64,000 nucleotides of DNA, taken from positions 139,399,560 to 139,463,559 of the forward strand of contig NC_134085.1 of assembly GCF_000715075.1 (NCBI RefSeq), in the 5' to 3' direction. Made by a program: the position numbers and the translations under genes. Shown in pieces: positions 46,476 through 58,905 of this stretch (the stretch's first letter is position 1; the number at the start of each line of letters is the position of its first letter). The notes beneath the pieces are model-generated. The model did not search any database. It had not been told where the DNA came from and worked only from the letters and a program-made list of their open reading frames with translations. This DNA is from Nicotiana tabacum. Taxonomy: Eukaryota; Streptophyta; Magnoliopsida; Solanales; Solanaceae.

Positions 46476-48620
46476 GTTTTGAAACATGTGAGAATTAAGG
46501 TAATAAGTAAAGTTTCAATACAAATATGGAAACAACAATAGTCAGAATCAATTAACCAAGTGATTCCCCTTTAATCAAGAGATCACTTGTTTAACGGGGG
46601 TAATAGATTCAAAAATAAGGAAAGACGAATCAGTTTGTAGGCAGACTGATTATTGCCATAAAAGGGGTAGTAAAAGCATTAAGTAAGCAATCAAGTCTAA
46701 GTACAGAAATATGCTTATTTTGGGAAAGGATTCGGTAAGGCAAAATATCATAATAAAGGAAAAGAATCAATTAACTTTAAATAGGCGAGTGAAATTAGAG
46801 TTCATAAAAGAAAAGTTCTGAAATCAGTCACAAGATCGAGATCAATCAAGGTAGTAACATGCTTCTGCACTTTAGTTTTTAAACAGAGTAAGTAGAGACA
46901 CCAGACATGTGAGGCCAAACCCATTGGCAAAAGAAACGGCATACAGAAATACGCATAAGGTTCAGTAGTAAAGCAAACATTCAAAACATAGTAATCAAGT
47001 AGGTCAAGTCACATTGAGTCAATAGTGGAGAAAACAAAGTATCAGAAACATGCAAAGGTCTCACGGTAGCAGACGAGAAAACCTTTTGAAAAGTTAGGGT
47101 TTCAAGCATAGTCGAGTTTTAAAGATAATAAAACCCACAATTAAAGGAATCACATAAAGAAAAAGAGATTCTGAAACAAGGAACTTCAAATCGAGTCAGG
47201 TATTCAAACGAATAGTTTCAGACCTAAGACATGGGTTTTTTTTCAACAATAGTCGAGCTTAAAAGATGATAAACAAATAAATCAAACAAAAACTTAACCA
47301 AACAAGCACTCATATAACAAACAGCCAAAAGAAATTAGGGTTTTTAAACATGCTAACTCAGATAGAAGAACAACATGAGCAAAACATAGCAAGATCAGAA
47401 ACATGTTAAAATTAGATAGTAGATTTTCAAATAACTTAAAAGAAGAACCCTAATCGGAAAAGATAAAGAGTCGTTTTGAGAGCAAAGTTAAAGAAACTTC
47501 GAGAAAATGCATAAAAGTTCAAGGTAAGCACAGATCTAAGGTAGATCTGAAATAAATCGCAAAGATCTTAGAGATTAGTGTTTTCAGAAAACCCAGAAAA
47601 GGTGAGAAAGGTCCTGAAGTTTATCGATCTAACCATGAGAATCAATGATCTGACTCGAGCGGCCATGGCTGGCCGGAGAAAGGTTAAGGATGACCGAAGA
47701 AGAGCCATGAACTGAAATCGAACAAGGACTGGACCAAACTCCGTCAAGGTTTGGCCTTGAAACCATAAGAACAAATACATTTAAGCCATGGAAGGCTGGT
47801 ATATGCCTCAAATGACCACGGAAGGCCATGGATTAGGCAGGTATTAGGGTGGGGTGAGAGGATGGAGGCTAGGGTTCATGAGAGTTTCAGAGAGAGTTAA
47901 GAGAGGAGGGGGTTTCAAGGGCGGCGGTAGGTGGGAAGTGAATTAGGTTAAGGGGTTGGTTTGGGTTAAAAATGGTAAGGGCAGCCGATGGCCGTTGATC
48001 TAAATGATCAACGGCTGGGATTTAAAGAGTTATGTGGGGATTCAGGTCTGGGTCGGTTTAATTTGAAATTGGATCGGGGTAAATTGGGTTCAAATTGGGG
48101 TTCAAATTGGGGTTCAAATTAGGCTGAAATTGAAATGAAATCTGGCTAGATTTTAAATAACCATTATTCCCCATTTATTTTATAAAAAATGGCAAATTAA
48201 ATTCTGGAAATAAATTGAAAGTACTAGAATGATTTATAACATATAATTATACATTTAAAAAATATTGGACTTAATTTTATGAATATAAATGCAATTAAAT
48301 CCTAAAAGAGGCTAATATTGCAACTGTATGCAATTTAGCTTTAAAAATACTAAATATATTTGTAAAAATATGCAAAAATTACTTTAGCTATATTTTAACA
48401 TAAATATAAGAATCCAATAAATGAATCACCAAAATGATAATTTTTGGGAATTATTATTGGTTTTTTTTATGAATAAAATAGAGAAATAAATTGGTTTAAA
48501 AATCTTTAAAAATTAAGAAAAAATAATAAAATATTTGAACATACTTATATATGCATACAGATGATATTTTGAAGGTATTTTGCATATTAAAAAATATATA
48601 AGAAAAATTGGGTATCAACA

Positions 48621-51075
48621 CTCGCCTCCTGTATTTCTCAAATCTTCTCATCGGTATTGGCATAAATTCAACACCTTTGTCCATCAATTCCGATGCACTT
48701 ATATGCCTTTCAACAAACCTCTCTACCATCTGTTTGAATATCATCCGGACCATGGCAGTGACATGCAATCCACGTGCAGACTTCAATAACCCGTTGAATG
48801 ACTCCGACACATTTGTAGTCAGGGCTCCCCATCGTCTGCCACCATCAGCATGTAATGTCCACTTGTGAAGCTCATGTCACATCAACCAATTATAGGCTCT
48901 TTAATCTAACTGCCGGATCGATTCCATGTGCGTCCTGAATTTGCGCTGCTGGTGATCAGCTGCAGTCATCCACATTAAATCATGTAAGTCCTTGTTGGGA
49001 TATTTCTTCTGGAAATTGGCCTTCAGGTGCCTCACACAGTAACAGTGGTATGCATAGGGTTCCTGCCATTCAGGCAAATGCTGTACAGAACTTAAAATAC
49101 CACCATGTCGATTAGATATTAGACAAATACCTAAACATTGTGTGACAACGTGTTGCTTCAAGTGGTTCAAAAATAGCGTCCACGTCTCTTCACTTTCATT
49201 GGCACAAATGGAAAAAGCTAGTGGAAATATTTGTCCATTATCAACAGCTTAATATCATACTTTCCATAGACATGAGTACCGTCTATGGAAATTACAGGAC
49301 GCTAATGCACAAAACCATCAATTGTTAGTTTAAATGCCCAGAACACATATCTGAATATATATTTCGGTATTTCCAGACTTCGCTCATGCCTCCATTCAAC
49401 AACAATCCCAGGGTTAAATTGTTTCAATGCGGCTATGTACCGGGGTAGAGATAAAAATGACTTATCACAGCCACCATAAATAATTTCAAATGCACATTTG
49501 CGCCCGAGATATGCCTTTCTATTGGTAATAGTACACCAATATTCCTGGTGGACAGATGTAATACACTCTTTGATCTTGTACCTAATAGACACTTCCAAGT
49601 GTGGAATCAAGACAAGAGAAATCAAGTCAACATCCAAGTTGAAATGATTCTCATTGAATGTGTCCATTTCACAAATGGGGGTGTTAATATATTTACCCAC
49701 CTTCCATAACCCTATTTCCTTCTTACTCACACGCAACATCCAGTTATAACCCATAAAGTATCTATGACATACGACCTTGTATACCTCTGGATTTGACTCT
49801 CATACCATCATCTCACAGCACTCTCTTACGCTGTACATTTTTACAGCCCTAGTTAGGCGAGCTTTATTGCTGACCAAATTTCGTCCTAGACTCATCCCAT
49901 ATTGCTGACCAAATTTCGTCAACATCCCTTGTGAGGGAATCCACATCCGGCATACTTGGCAAATTATCAAGGTAGGAAATATGCCTTGAATGAAACGGCA
50001 CGTGGGACTCGTACACTCTTGGTCTAACGGGAGGTGGAGGAGCATGCTCCCTCGTTAGCTCAGGTTCGACATTCACTTCCTCCTCATCATCACCCTCGTC
50101 AGGGAAGGGTGTGTCATCTCCAGACTCAACGGCATTGTTGTCAAAATTAATATTATCTTACTGACTCTTCGCATCTACTAAATCCCGAGTAAATACGTCA
50201 TCTACGGGCAACTGAGTGAGGTCAGGACCATCAAGTTGCTCGTTTTCAATGCACAAACAACAAAATAATAAGCTACTCAAATTGATAAATACTTTACATA
50301 TAGCTATATCACTTCACTTACAAGGCGTACTGTGTTGACATTCCATACTGGACAGTTTCCTGTTGGTGATGACTCCCGAATGGACCACCGTGATCCAACA
50401 CGCCAAAACTATGCATATTCCAACTGGGCTTGGGGTTATAACTTATAAAATTCATATATGGACGGTATTCCATGTAGAATATATGAGTGTTAATACAAAT
50501 TCAATTCAACAAAAAATAAACATCGTAACACAAAGGAAAATTGAAGTTTACCGGTCGTCTAGTGGATTATGTAAAGTAGGAAAGAAATTATTTCCTCGCT
50601 CCTCAACGCCCCTAGAGATAAGTTTAGATCTGGACAAACTCTTTCAGTCGGAAGCTGTTAGGCTATAACTGCTCCGGAATAATCACCCGATGATTGAGGG
50701 TTATCACTGATCTACACAACATCATTATTGCGAACGTCTATACTTCACGTACATTTCCAACATTTTTATCAAAATATGTTTCCGGCATTCATCCGGAGTC
50801 CCCAAAAACTCTCTCAGAGTTTCATCATCCTCGATGTTAAACTCATGTAACAAGCAACCCCTTGCAGATTCACGGAATACGGATATTTTCTGATTATTTT
50901 AAGATTCACCGAACGTTTGCTCAACCTCATTTTATTGCATAACAATGATACCAGTCTATCATACTCCATTGTAAGTGACAACTTAACATAACTCTATGGA
51001 GATAAACTATAGCTCACAGAGTTATTCTCTACTACAACTTCACCCCCTCCCCCCCCCCCCACAATATAATGAAAC
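48621..51075 (-). pseudogene. MuDR-like (MULE) transposase pseudogene, cut by element A
   Basis: In sense from the right: a Gly run from the C tract (51043-51060), then a PB1-like N-terminal part over about 51000-50750 (SLTMEYDRLVSLLCNKM, FNIEDDETLREFLGTPDE after a frameshift), an acidic/Pro linker (near 50100), the DNA-binding part (49754-49560; YNWMLRVSKK, ITSVHQEYWCT), and the DDE transposase from about 49310 (SIDGTHVYGKYDIKLL, then SNRHGGI, YHCYCVRHLKANFQKKYP, MSESFNGLLKSARGL). The second acidic residue, normally Asp in SDRHGGI, is Asn. A 20-nt direct repeat, ATTGCTGACCAAATTTCGTC, at 49866 and 49901 duplicates a few codons. Frameshifts and stops are many. The frame runs into element A at KYRRR; a SWIM-type C-terminus should lie left of the window. 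Confidence 0.85.
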
Positions 51076-51926
51076 CCTTACTTTTCGCTCTTCAGACACT
51101 ATGAAAAAAGCTTGAGAATTTAACAACAAGAAAAATTTATCACGAAGTTGGATTATTTCTGAATGATAATTCTCAAAATCTTTAACGCCTTTATATAATG
51201 CAATGCCCAATCCGGGGGGTCAAATTTTTGAAAGTAAAACACGGTTTAAAAGGGTGTTTTACATATTTGAATTATTGTTATATAAGTTAAGCGCAGAAGA
51301 ATTATTGGTAGGCCCACAAAATATGTAAACGCGGTTCATTACTGCGTTTTTATAAAGCGCGATATGGACTGTGTTTTATTTAGCAGTCTTATTAGCTTTA
51401 TATAAAACGCGGTCTGTTAGAGCATTTTATGTAAAATGTGGTTATAAACCGCGTTTCACCTTAACGTTACAAACGGCCATTAAGGTAAAACACAATTCAT
51501 AACCGCATTTTACATAGAAAAGTAACTCTTTTTTTGCACTTAGAAACGTGTTTTGAGTCAAAAAGAATCACATTTAGATTCTGGGCTCTCATAACAAGGT
51601 GATGTGTTGTTATGCCATTGTTTACTGTGGAGGTGTTTTAGTACTAACACTATTATCTTATGCTTGTAGTTAATTTCACGAGCTATTTTCTACTTCAGTT
51701 TATCCGAATTTAAATCTCTAGACACGATCCTTGTAAGAAGAGTACATAAAGAGAAAAAATAGTTCAGTAATAGGACACATCAATTGGGGGACACTTCAAT
51801 GCTCAAACCAATAATGACCTTATGATTAAGATGATATTAGAAGCAATAAACCAATTAAACTATTAAGAGTATTGAGTGTCACTCAGTGAAAAAAAGAAAA
51901 CTCATTGAGAACGTATTTTTAGTTTT
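51076..51926. other. flank upstream of the MULE gene with CGCGGT motif cluster
   Basis: No gene is seen. Between 51235 and 51530 the motif AAACGCGGT or its complement ACCGCGTTT recurs about six times with small changes (near 51237, 51328, 51405, 51447 and 51500), in both orientations. It may be the promoter or subterminal part of the MULE. From 51530 to the copia LTR nothing is recognised. Confidence 0.6.
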
Positions 51927-52174
51927 TGTTATGAATAGTTTGTACATTGGATACTACTTTGTATACTACATTGGATGCTACATTGGATGATCATGTTGTG
52001 AATAACTTAAAGATTAAATTTCCTACTTTATATCTATCATCTTTACTTTTTATGCCTATAAAAGGCCATGTAATTGCAATGAAAAAATACACCAAAGTGA
52101 AAGAAGAAAACACTTCTCCCTTCTTTCTATCTCTTCTTATTTAAATTTTACTGCATTACTTTTATTTTATAACA
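51927..52174 (+). mobile_element. Element F 5' LTR
   Basis: Starts TGTTATGAATAG; probable end TTTATAACA. It contains short ACTACATTGGATGCT repeats near the start. The end is less certain because the 3' copy has lost about 16 bp there. Confidence 0.75.
52057..52064 (+). promoter_or_regulatory. TATA box, F 5' LTR
   Basis: TATAAAAG, kept at 63854-63861 in the 3' LTR. Confidence 0.7.
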
Positions 52175-52760
52175 CGTTATTAGCACGAAGCTCTAATTTT
52201 ATTCTTAACTCCCGCTAAGTTGAGCCACATTTTATTAAGGTATGTATCATTATAATCATCTTATTTATGGCAGTACATATTATATGCTCACTGTTTGCAG
52301 ATTACTTGTGTGCTTGGGCATCTTAAATAGTTTAAGTACATTGCAGTGATTAAATAAATGTTTCCTTCCGTGCTCAACTCTTAGAGGACCTCAAAGTCAT
52401 CAAACTAGCTATGCACTAATGTCATGGACTCCCTGGATCAAAACATATCTTTAAGGCATTTTGAAGAACTGTGAGAAATGAATTGACAAGCAATAATTTT
52501 TTAATTACTTTATATTTATTGGAACATATAAATAATGTTAGTCACGTTCAATTCTATTAACACATATATATCAATAATATAAAGTGAAATGAAACAAGTA
52601 TGTAATTTCTAATTTATGGCAAAAATAAAATGAAATAGTAGATTGTTAACATGATATAGCTCTATTTTCATTTCTTTTACCTTAATCGTTTTGTTTTCAT
52701 TAATTGTTTATTATTATAATTATTTCTCTAACTTATTTATCTTTTATGATAGTTTTCACT
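52175..52760 (+). other. leader of element F
   Basis: CGTTATTAGCACGAAGCTC follows the LTR and may hold the primer site, but I do not find the usual initiator-Met site TGGTATCAGAGC. The rest is AT-rich leader without recognised motifs. Confidence 0.5.
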
Positions 52761-53795
52761 ATGTCAAATTTATCAAAACTTGAATTTGTGGCACTTGACA
52801 TCACCGGAAGGAACTATTTATCATGGGTTCTTGATGCTGAAATTCACCTTGATGCTAAAGGTCTTGGAAATACTATTATACAAGGAAATGAAGCATCAAA
52901 TCAGGATAAAGCGAAGACCATGATTTTCCTCCATCATCATCTACATGAAGGGTTAAAAACTGAATATTTAACCGTAAAAGATCCACTTGAATTATGGATT
53001 AATTTGAAGGATCGATATGACCACCTAAAACTTACGGTATTACCGAAAGCTCGGTATGAGTGGATACATTTAAGGTTGCAAGACTTTAAAACCGTAAGTG
53101 AGTATAATTCTGCTATCTTTAAAGTAAGTTCTCTATTAAAATTATGTGGAGACACTATCACAGATGAGGACTTATTGGAAAAAACATTTTCTACTTTTCA
53201 CGCTTCAAATGCGGTGCTACAACAACAATACCGTGAAAAAGGTTTTAAGAAATATTCTGAGTTAATCACATGCCTACTTGTGGTTGAGCAGAATAATACT
53301 CTATTAATGAAAAATCATGAAGCTCGTCCCACCGGGTTAGCTCCATTTCCGGAAGTGAATGTTGTAGCAACATATGATAAGTTTGAAAGAAAAAAAAAAT
53401 AATTACCGTGGTCATGGACATGGTCGTAAACGTGGACGTGGTAGGGGGCGAAACAATTATCGTCATTATGGTGGAAATAAATTAGAGAACAATGAGGGTT
53501 CTCAAATTAATCATTCAAAAGGTAAAGCTAGTATGTGTCACCGATGTGGTATGAGAGGTCATTGGGCACGCATTTATCGTACGCCAGAACATTTTGTCAA
53601 ACTTTATCAAGCCTCCCTCAAGAAAAAGAAAATAATGTGGAGGCACACTTGACCTTTCAAAATAATGATGATGAAGCAGGTCCCTCAAATAAATATGATT
53701 CTAAGGCACATCTTGCATATAAAGATGATGATTTTGAAGGCCTAACAAATATTATTCATTTAGAAATTGGAGACTTCTTTGAGGGTATTGACTGA
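52761..53795 (+). pseudogene. gag of element F (two frameshifts)
   Basis: ATG at 52761 (MSNLSKLEFVALDITGRNYL) fits the copia-type Gag start better than the earlier ATG at 52704. The capsid-like part (WVLDAEIHLDAKGLG, LHEGLKTEYLTVKDPLELW, LLKLCGDTITDEDLLEKTF) is open to 53402, where an A-run near 53388-53399 shifts frame. A basic Arg/Gly stretch and a knuckle CHRCGMRGHWARIY follow in the second frame; the last Cys is Tyr. A second shift near 53630 leads to an acidic tail ending 53795. Confidence 0.85.
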
Positions 53796-53831
53796 AGAAC
53801 TAATCATCTTACTGGGGAACTAATCACTTCT

Positions 53832-55253
53832 TTGCAACTAGTTTATTTTTCTTTAGTGTATTTTCCTAATGCATCATATGTTGCTAGTTTCTACATTTCT
53901 AGTGTATTTCTTAATATATTTTTTTCGCTTTTCTTTCATATTGTTTATGATGTATTATTTGTTTTTTTTATGAAGAATATGAAAATTCCTCAGTCTTCAG
54001 TTGGACTCAAGATTAATAAAGATGATATATGTCTTCTGGATAGTGCTACAACACACACTATTTTAAAAGATAAGAGATATTTCTCTTATTTGGTAATGAA
54101 AGAAGCGAATGTTAATACAATATTCGGTAGTACAAAATTAATTGAAGGTTCTGGAAGAGCCAATTTATTACTACCAGGAGGAACAAATTTGGCTATTGAT
54201 GAAGCACTATATTGTAGTAAATCTCAAAGAAACTTATTAAGTTTCAAAGATATTCGCCAAAATGGCTATCATATTGAGACTACAAATAATGAAAAGATTG
54301 AATATCTTTATATTACTACAATAATGTCCAGTAAGAAATATGTGCTTGAAATATTACCTGCTATTTCCTCCGACTTATACTACACAAGTATTAGCAGGAT
54401 TGAAACACATGTCATAGTAAACGAGAAGTTTACTAATCAAGATAATTTTATTATTTGGCATGACCGGTTGGGCCATCCTGGTTCTAATATGATGCGTAAA
54501 ATAATTGAGAATTCATATGGACATGCAATGAAGAATCAAAAGATTCTTCAATTTAAGGAATTCTCTTGTGTTGCATGTTCTCAAGGAAAATTAATTATTA
54601 GACTATCAACTATTAAAGTTAGGATGGAATCCCTTCCATTTCTGGAACGTATACAGGGTGATATATGTGGGCCCATTCACCCTCCATGTGGACCATTCAA
54701 ATATTATATGGTTTTGGTAGATGCATCTACAAGATGGTCACATGTGTGCTTACTATCAACTCACAATATGGCATTTGCGAGATTGTTGGCTCAAATAATA
54801 AAGCTAAGAGCACAATTTCCAGATTATGCAATTAAGACAATTTGTCTTGATAATGTTGGTGAGTTTACATCCCAAGCCTTTAATGATTATTGTATTTCAA
54901 CTACGATAACAATTGAGCATCCGGTTGCTCATGTTCATACACAAAATGGTCTAGCAGAATCATTGATCAAACGCCTCCAATTAATTGCTAGACCAATGCT
55001 TATGAGAACAAAACTTCCCATTTCAGTATGGGGTCATGCTATTTTGCACGCAGCAGCACTTGTGCGGATAAGGCCCACAAGTTATCATAAAGTCTCCCCA
55101 TTGCAATTGGCTTTTGGTCAGGAGCCAAATATTTCCCATCTTAGGATCTTTGGTTGTGCGATATATGTTCCAATTGCTCCACCACAACGCACAAAGATGG
55201 GTCCTCAAAGAAGGTTGGGATATATGTTGGATATGAATCTCCTTCTATTATAA
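53832..55253 (+). pseudogene. protease and integrase of element F pol
   Basis: 473 codons open. After a hydrophobic lead that is probably not part of the protein come the protease motif CLLDSATTHTIL (Asp-Ser-Ala in place of Asp-Ser-Gly), the GAG-pre-integrase zinc region (WHDRLGHPGSNMM, FSCVACSQGKL) and the integrase core with Asp in QGDICGPI, Asp in CLDNVGEF and Glu in NGLAESLI, all present. A one-base loss near 55220 (after QRRLG) moves homology to the next frame. Confidence 0.87.
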
Positions 55254-56506
55254 AATATCTAGAGCCGATGACTGGAGATTTATTTACGGCAAGATTTTCT
55301 GATTGCCATTGTGATGAATCAGTATATCTAACATTAGGGGGAGAAAACAAGCAGCTGAAAAATAAGATAGATTGGAATGCATTATCACTGTCTCATTTAG
55401 ATCTTCGAACAAATCAATGTGAACAAGAGGTTCAAAAGATTATTCATTTACAAAATATTGTAAATCAATTGCCAGATGCATTCACTGACCTACCAAGGGT
55501 GACTAAGTCACATATTCCAACTGCTAATGCTCCAATTCGAGTTGATATCCCGGCAGGACAATTAATTAAAGCAAATGAATCTAAGCCATGCTTGAAACGT
55601 GGTAGACCAATCGGTTCTAAAGATAAAAATCCTCGAAGAAGAAAAGGAGCAAATGATCAAAGTGAACATAACATAGAGGTAGTGGCTCAAGAAGAGCCCC
55701 AAGACATAGCAAATGATAAGACCTTAGGAGAGGTCCAGGTACCTAAAAATAATGAAAATGAAGAGATATCAATAAGTTATGCCTCAACCGGGAAAAGATG
55801 GAACCGAAATAATATTGGTATCGATAACATTTTTGCTTATAATGTTGTTGTTGAAATAATGCAACAAGATGAGGATCTTGAAACAAAATCTGTCAATGAA
55901 TGTAGACAGAGAAATGATTGGCCAAAATGGAAAGACGTTATCCAGGCAGAGTTAACTTCACTTGGAAAACGTGAAGTCTTCGGACCCATAGTTCGAACAC
56001 CTGAAGGCATAAAGCCAGTAGGGTATAAATGGGTTTTTGTGCGAAAAAGAAATGATAAAAATGAAGTCGTTAGATATAAAGCGCGACTTGTGGCACAAGG
56101 GTTTTCCCAAAGGCCTGGAATTGATTATATGGAGACATATTCTCCTGTAGTGGATGCTATCACCTTCAGGTATCTCATAAATATGGCAGTGCAAGAAAAA
56201 CTTGATATGCATCTAATGGATGTTGTTACAGCTTATTTGTATGGATCATTAGACAACGAAATTTTTATGAAAGTACCTGAGGGATTTAAAGTGACAGAAG
56301 CATATAAAAGTTTTCGAGAAACTTGTTCAATAAAGCTTCAGAAATATTTATACGGATTGAAACAACCAGGTCGTATGTGGTACAATCGCCTGAGTGAATA
56401 CCTGTTGAAAGAAGGGTACAAGAATGATCCAATTTGTCCTTGTGTCTTTATAAAAAGGTCTGGATCTGAATTTGTTATAATCGTCGTGTATGTTGATGAT
56501 TTAAAT
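55223..56506 (+). pseudogene. integrase end and reverse transcriptase of element F pol, cut by solo LTR G
   Basis: Begins with IYVGYESPSIIKYLEP in the second frame, then a charged linker, then reverse transcriptase: WKDVIQAELTSLGKR, GYKWVFVRKRNDKNE, YKARLVAQGFSQRPGIDY, ETYSPVVDAITFRYL, LMDVVTAYLYGSLDNEIFM, LYGLKQPGRMWYNRL and the catalytic YVDD, ending at 56506 where LTR G begins two codons after it. All key palm residues seem kept up to that point. Confidence 0.88.
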
Positions 56507-57338
56507 TGTCACGCCCCAAAACCAAGGGGCGTGACCGGGCAGCTCCAACCAAGCAGACCTGGGTGCCTTTCCTATTCCACGTGTTACCTCGCGTTTCCAT
56601 TTCCCTTTAACCAAGCGAAATAGCCATTTATAAATTTAAACACATTCTTACGAGACTTACATAGCATACATAGTTACTTAGCATGGTTTACAAGTTATAC
56701 TGCCCAAAATACATAAGTACATAACCCACATTTCCTGTCTACGGAGCCTCTAGGGATACAAAAGAGTGATACAATACTTGTCGGTAACAAGGCTCCGGCT
56801 ATACCTTACACCAAAAACCAAAACAAGACTCCGAAATAAAAAGCGGCATGAGCCGCGCAAGGCCCGGGAGGAAAAGGGCTCACCAATGCTTCTGGCGGAA
56901 AGTGAAGGGGAGCTACGGTCGGTGGACTGGAGTACCTGCTATGGATCCACCTACAATCATAACATGAATGTAGCACCCCCGGCAAAAGGGACGTCAGCAC
57001 ATTTGAATTGTACTGGTATGTATGAACAAACTTGCCCTAAGTAAACTCAAACCATACACAAGTAACAAGTAGTAATGGAACCAACAATCAAATACACATG
57101 AAAGGAAACCATCAAGCCAAACAAGTTACAATCTCTCCATTTCCCCTTTACATTTTCACATCAACGATTTCACAACTTTCTCATATTTTCATTTCAATAG
57201 TGATTTCGATCGCTTTTTCACCCTTATTACCTCGGCCACCCTTATTACCTCGGCCACCCTTATCACCACAACCCACACCTTATTACTTCGTGTTGCGGCG
57301 CACAACCCGATCCCATCGAACAATCACAATTCACAAAC

Positions 57339-57341
57339 AAC

Positions 57342-57372
<31 letters not shown>
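57339..57372 (+). repeat. (CAA)n microsatellite in LTR G
   Basis: About ten CAA units. The poly-Asn frame over it is a by-product of the repeat. Confidence 0.9.
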
Positions 57373-57373
<1 letters not shown>

Positions 57374-58423
57374 TCTCAAAGAATTTCTATAGCCATCAAT
57401 ACTATTTCCATCATATTCAACAACTCATATGCATTTTATGTCACCGCGATAATTGCCAATACAAGCCATATATTTTATTACCACAGTTGTTCCAACTGCA
57501 TCATTTACGATTTCCTTCCATCATTTGTTTCTCAACTCTTACCACATAACACATTCACAATCACACATTTGGTTTATTGCCAATTACGTGCACCATTATA
57601 TCGGGAGACTTAACCACGAACAATCAAATCATACCAATCACAAGAATTCCACAAATAATCCACGTAGATATCACATACCAAATATTCGTACACCAAACAA
57701 AGTGACTTTACAAAGGTCAAAGTAAGCCATACATACCTCGTTTGAGCTTTCCTTAAGTTACTTCGACGTTTCGAAAATTCTAACAATCCCAATCTACTTG
57801 AGACATAACAAAATTAACACAAATTAGGAAGGTATTCATGGTTTCAGCTCATTTGAGCATTTTATCAAACACTAGTTGAGCATCTTGATTTTAAATTCCT
57901 TTTACAAGATTTTCTTCTTTCCCCAACCCAATCTTTACTTATTTATATTCATCAATCTTCCCACAAACCTAATTTGTACATGCATGTATACATAATACTA
58001 TTACCCCAAGAATCATACCCCAATAACCCACCTCACAATCTCTACAATACCAACACAACCTAGGTTAGGCACCTATGACTTCCAATCCCCATCCCATGAG
58101 TTAGAATACTTAATCCATACTCATATTTCCATAATAACTCCATATATGTAAGTCTAAGGTGTAGGATAACCTCTTGTAGACCAAATCTTGAAAGACAAAT
58201 TTGCGGTGTTCTTGAGATTTTGAAGAAACCCTATGAAACCCAATCAAAATCATGTTGAAACTAGTGATTGAGAAGTGAAATCACCATGAAAATACACTTA
58301 AAAACTCACCTTAGGTGTGCAATTGGATGCCTTGGTCGAGTTGGGGGTGTAGAGGAAGCCCTAAGCTTGAGAAATGACTCAAATTCTCGTATTTTCGGTC
58401 TTTAGGATATTTAAAAACTTCCA

Positions 58424-58508
58424 AGCGCGCGAGCTCGCGCTATGTTCGCGCGCGGGAGGCAGAATACTCAGCATAATGCGCGACTTCGCGCTAATGTTCG
58501 CGCTAGAG
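58424..58508. other. CpG-rich palindromic patch in LTR G
   Basis: GCGCGCGAGCTCGCGC and TTCGCGCGCGGG, then GCGCGACTTCGCGC and TTCGCGC, within 85 bp of an otherwise AT-rich LTR. GCGCGAGCTCGCGC is a perfect palindrome. Confidence 0.75.
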
Positions 58509-58905
58509 ATACCTGCCCAGTAAAATGGTCTTAACTTTCCGTATATACTTCCAAATGACGAACGGTTTGTTGCTTTGGAAACTAGACTCAAAGGGCTTTA
58601 ATTTGATAGGTTACGCATCACACAAATCCTTATAGAACTGGATATATGATCGTTCAAAGTGAGGTCTTGTGCGCACTCATTTACAGATTTTGTCTAATAT
58701 GAAACTTTTCTAACTTGGCTTAGACTTAGGCCTCTCCTTAGACCCCAATTCACCTCTAATATGACTTATACACTTCTTAACATATCCAATTGATATCATA
58801 ATATCCTTAATCCTCATTTGCACGCAAGATAAAATATTTGGCCTACCTTAGCACCACGAAATCTTAAATTACTAAGCAAATTTTTTTCTGGGGCTTTACA
58901 TAAAT

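Larger units (their letters stand above)
43676..48620 (-). mobile_element. Element A 5' LTR, 4945 bp
   Basis: Plus strand TGTCGCGCCCCC ... GGGTATCAACA. The right boundary interrupts a MuDR-like transposase frame; 48621-48625 (CTCGC) should be the target duplication. It holds the U5 hairpin (43779-43812), the TATA box (46468) and CTATAGG repeats. It pairs with 1-3398. Confidence 0.93.
56507..58900. mobile_element. solo LTR G, 2.4 kb
   Basis: TGTCACGCCCC ... GGGGCTTTACA with TAAAT duplicated (56502-56506 and 58901-58905). Removing it with one duplicate brings the two halves of the copia reverse transcriptase together in frame. TGTCACGCCCC starts are common in Ty3/gypsy LTRs of Solanaceae, but lineage and strand are not decided. 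It holds a CAA array and a CpG-rich patch, and no protein. Confidence 0.9.

Noticed and set aside
50363..50668. plus-strand ORF of 101 codons
   Set aside because: It runs antisense through the linker region of the MULE pseudogene and has no recognisable domain.
52175..52195. initiator-Met primer site for element F
   Set aside because: The expected TGGTATCAGAGC is not present; only a TTATTAGCACGA-like sequence, whose tRNA I cannot name with confidence.
57098..57613. 171-codon ORF with poly-Asn
   Set aside because: It arises from the CAA microsatellite in solo LTR G and has no family features.
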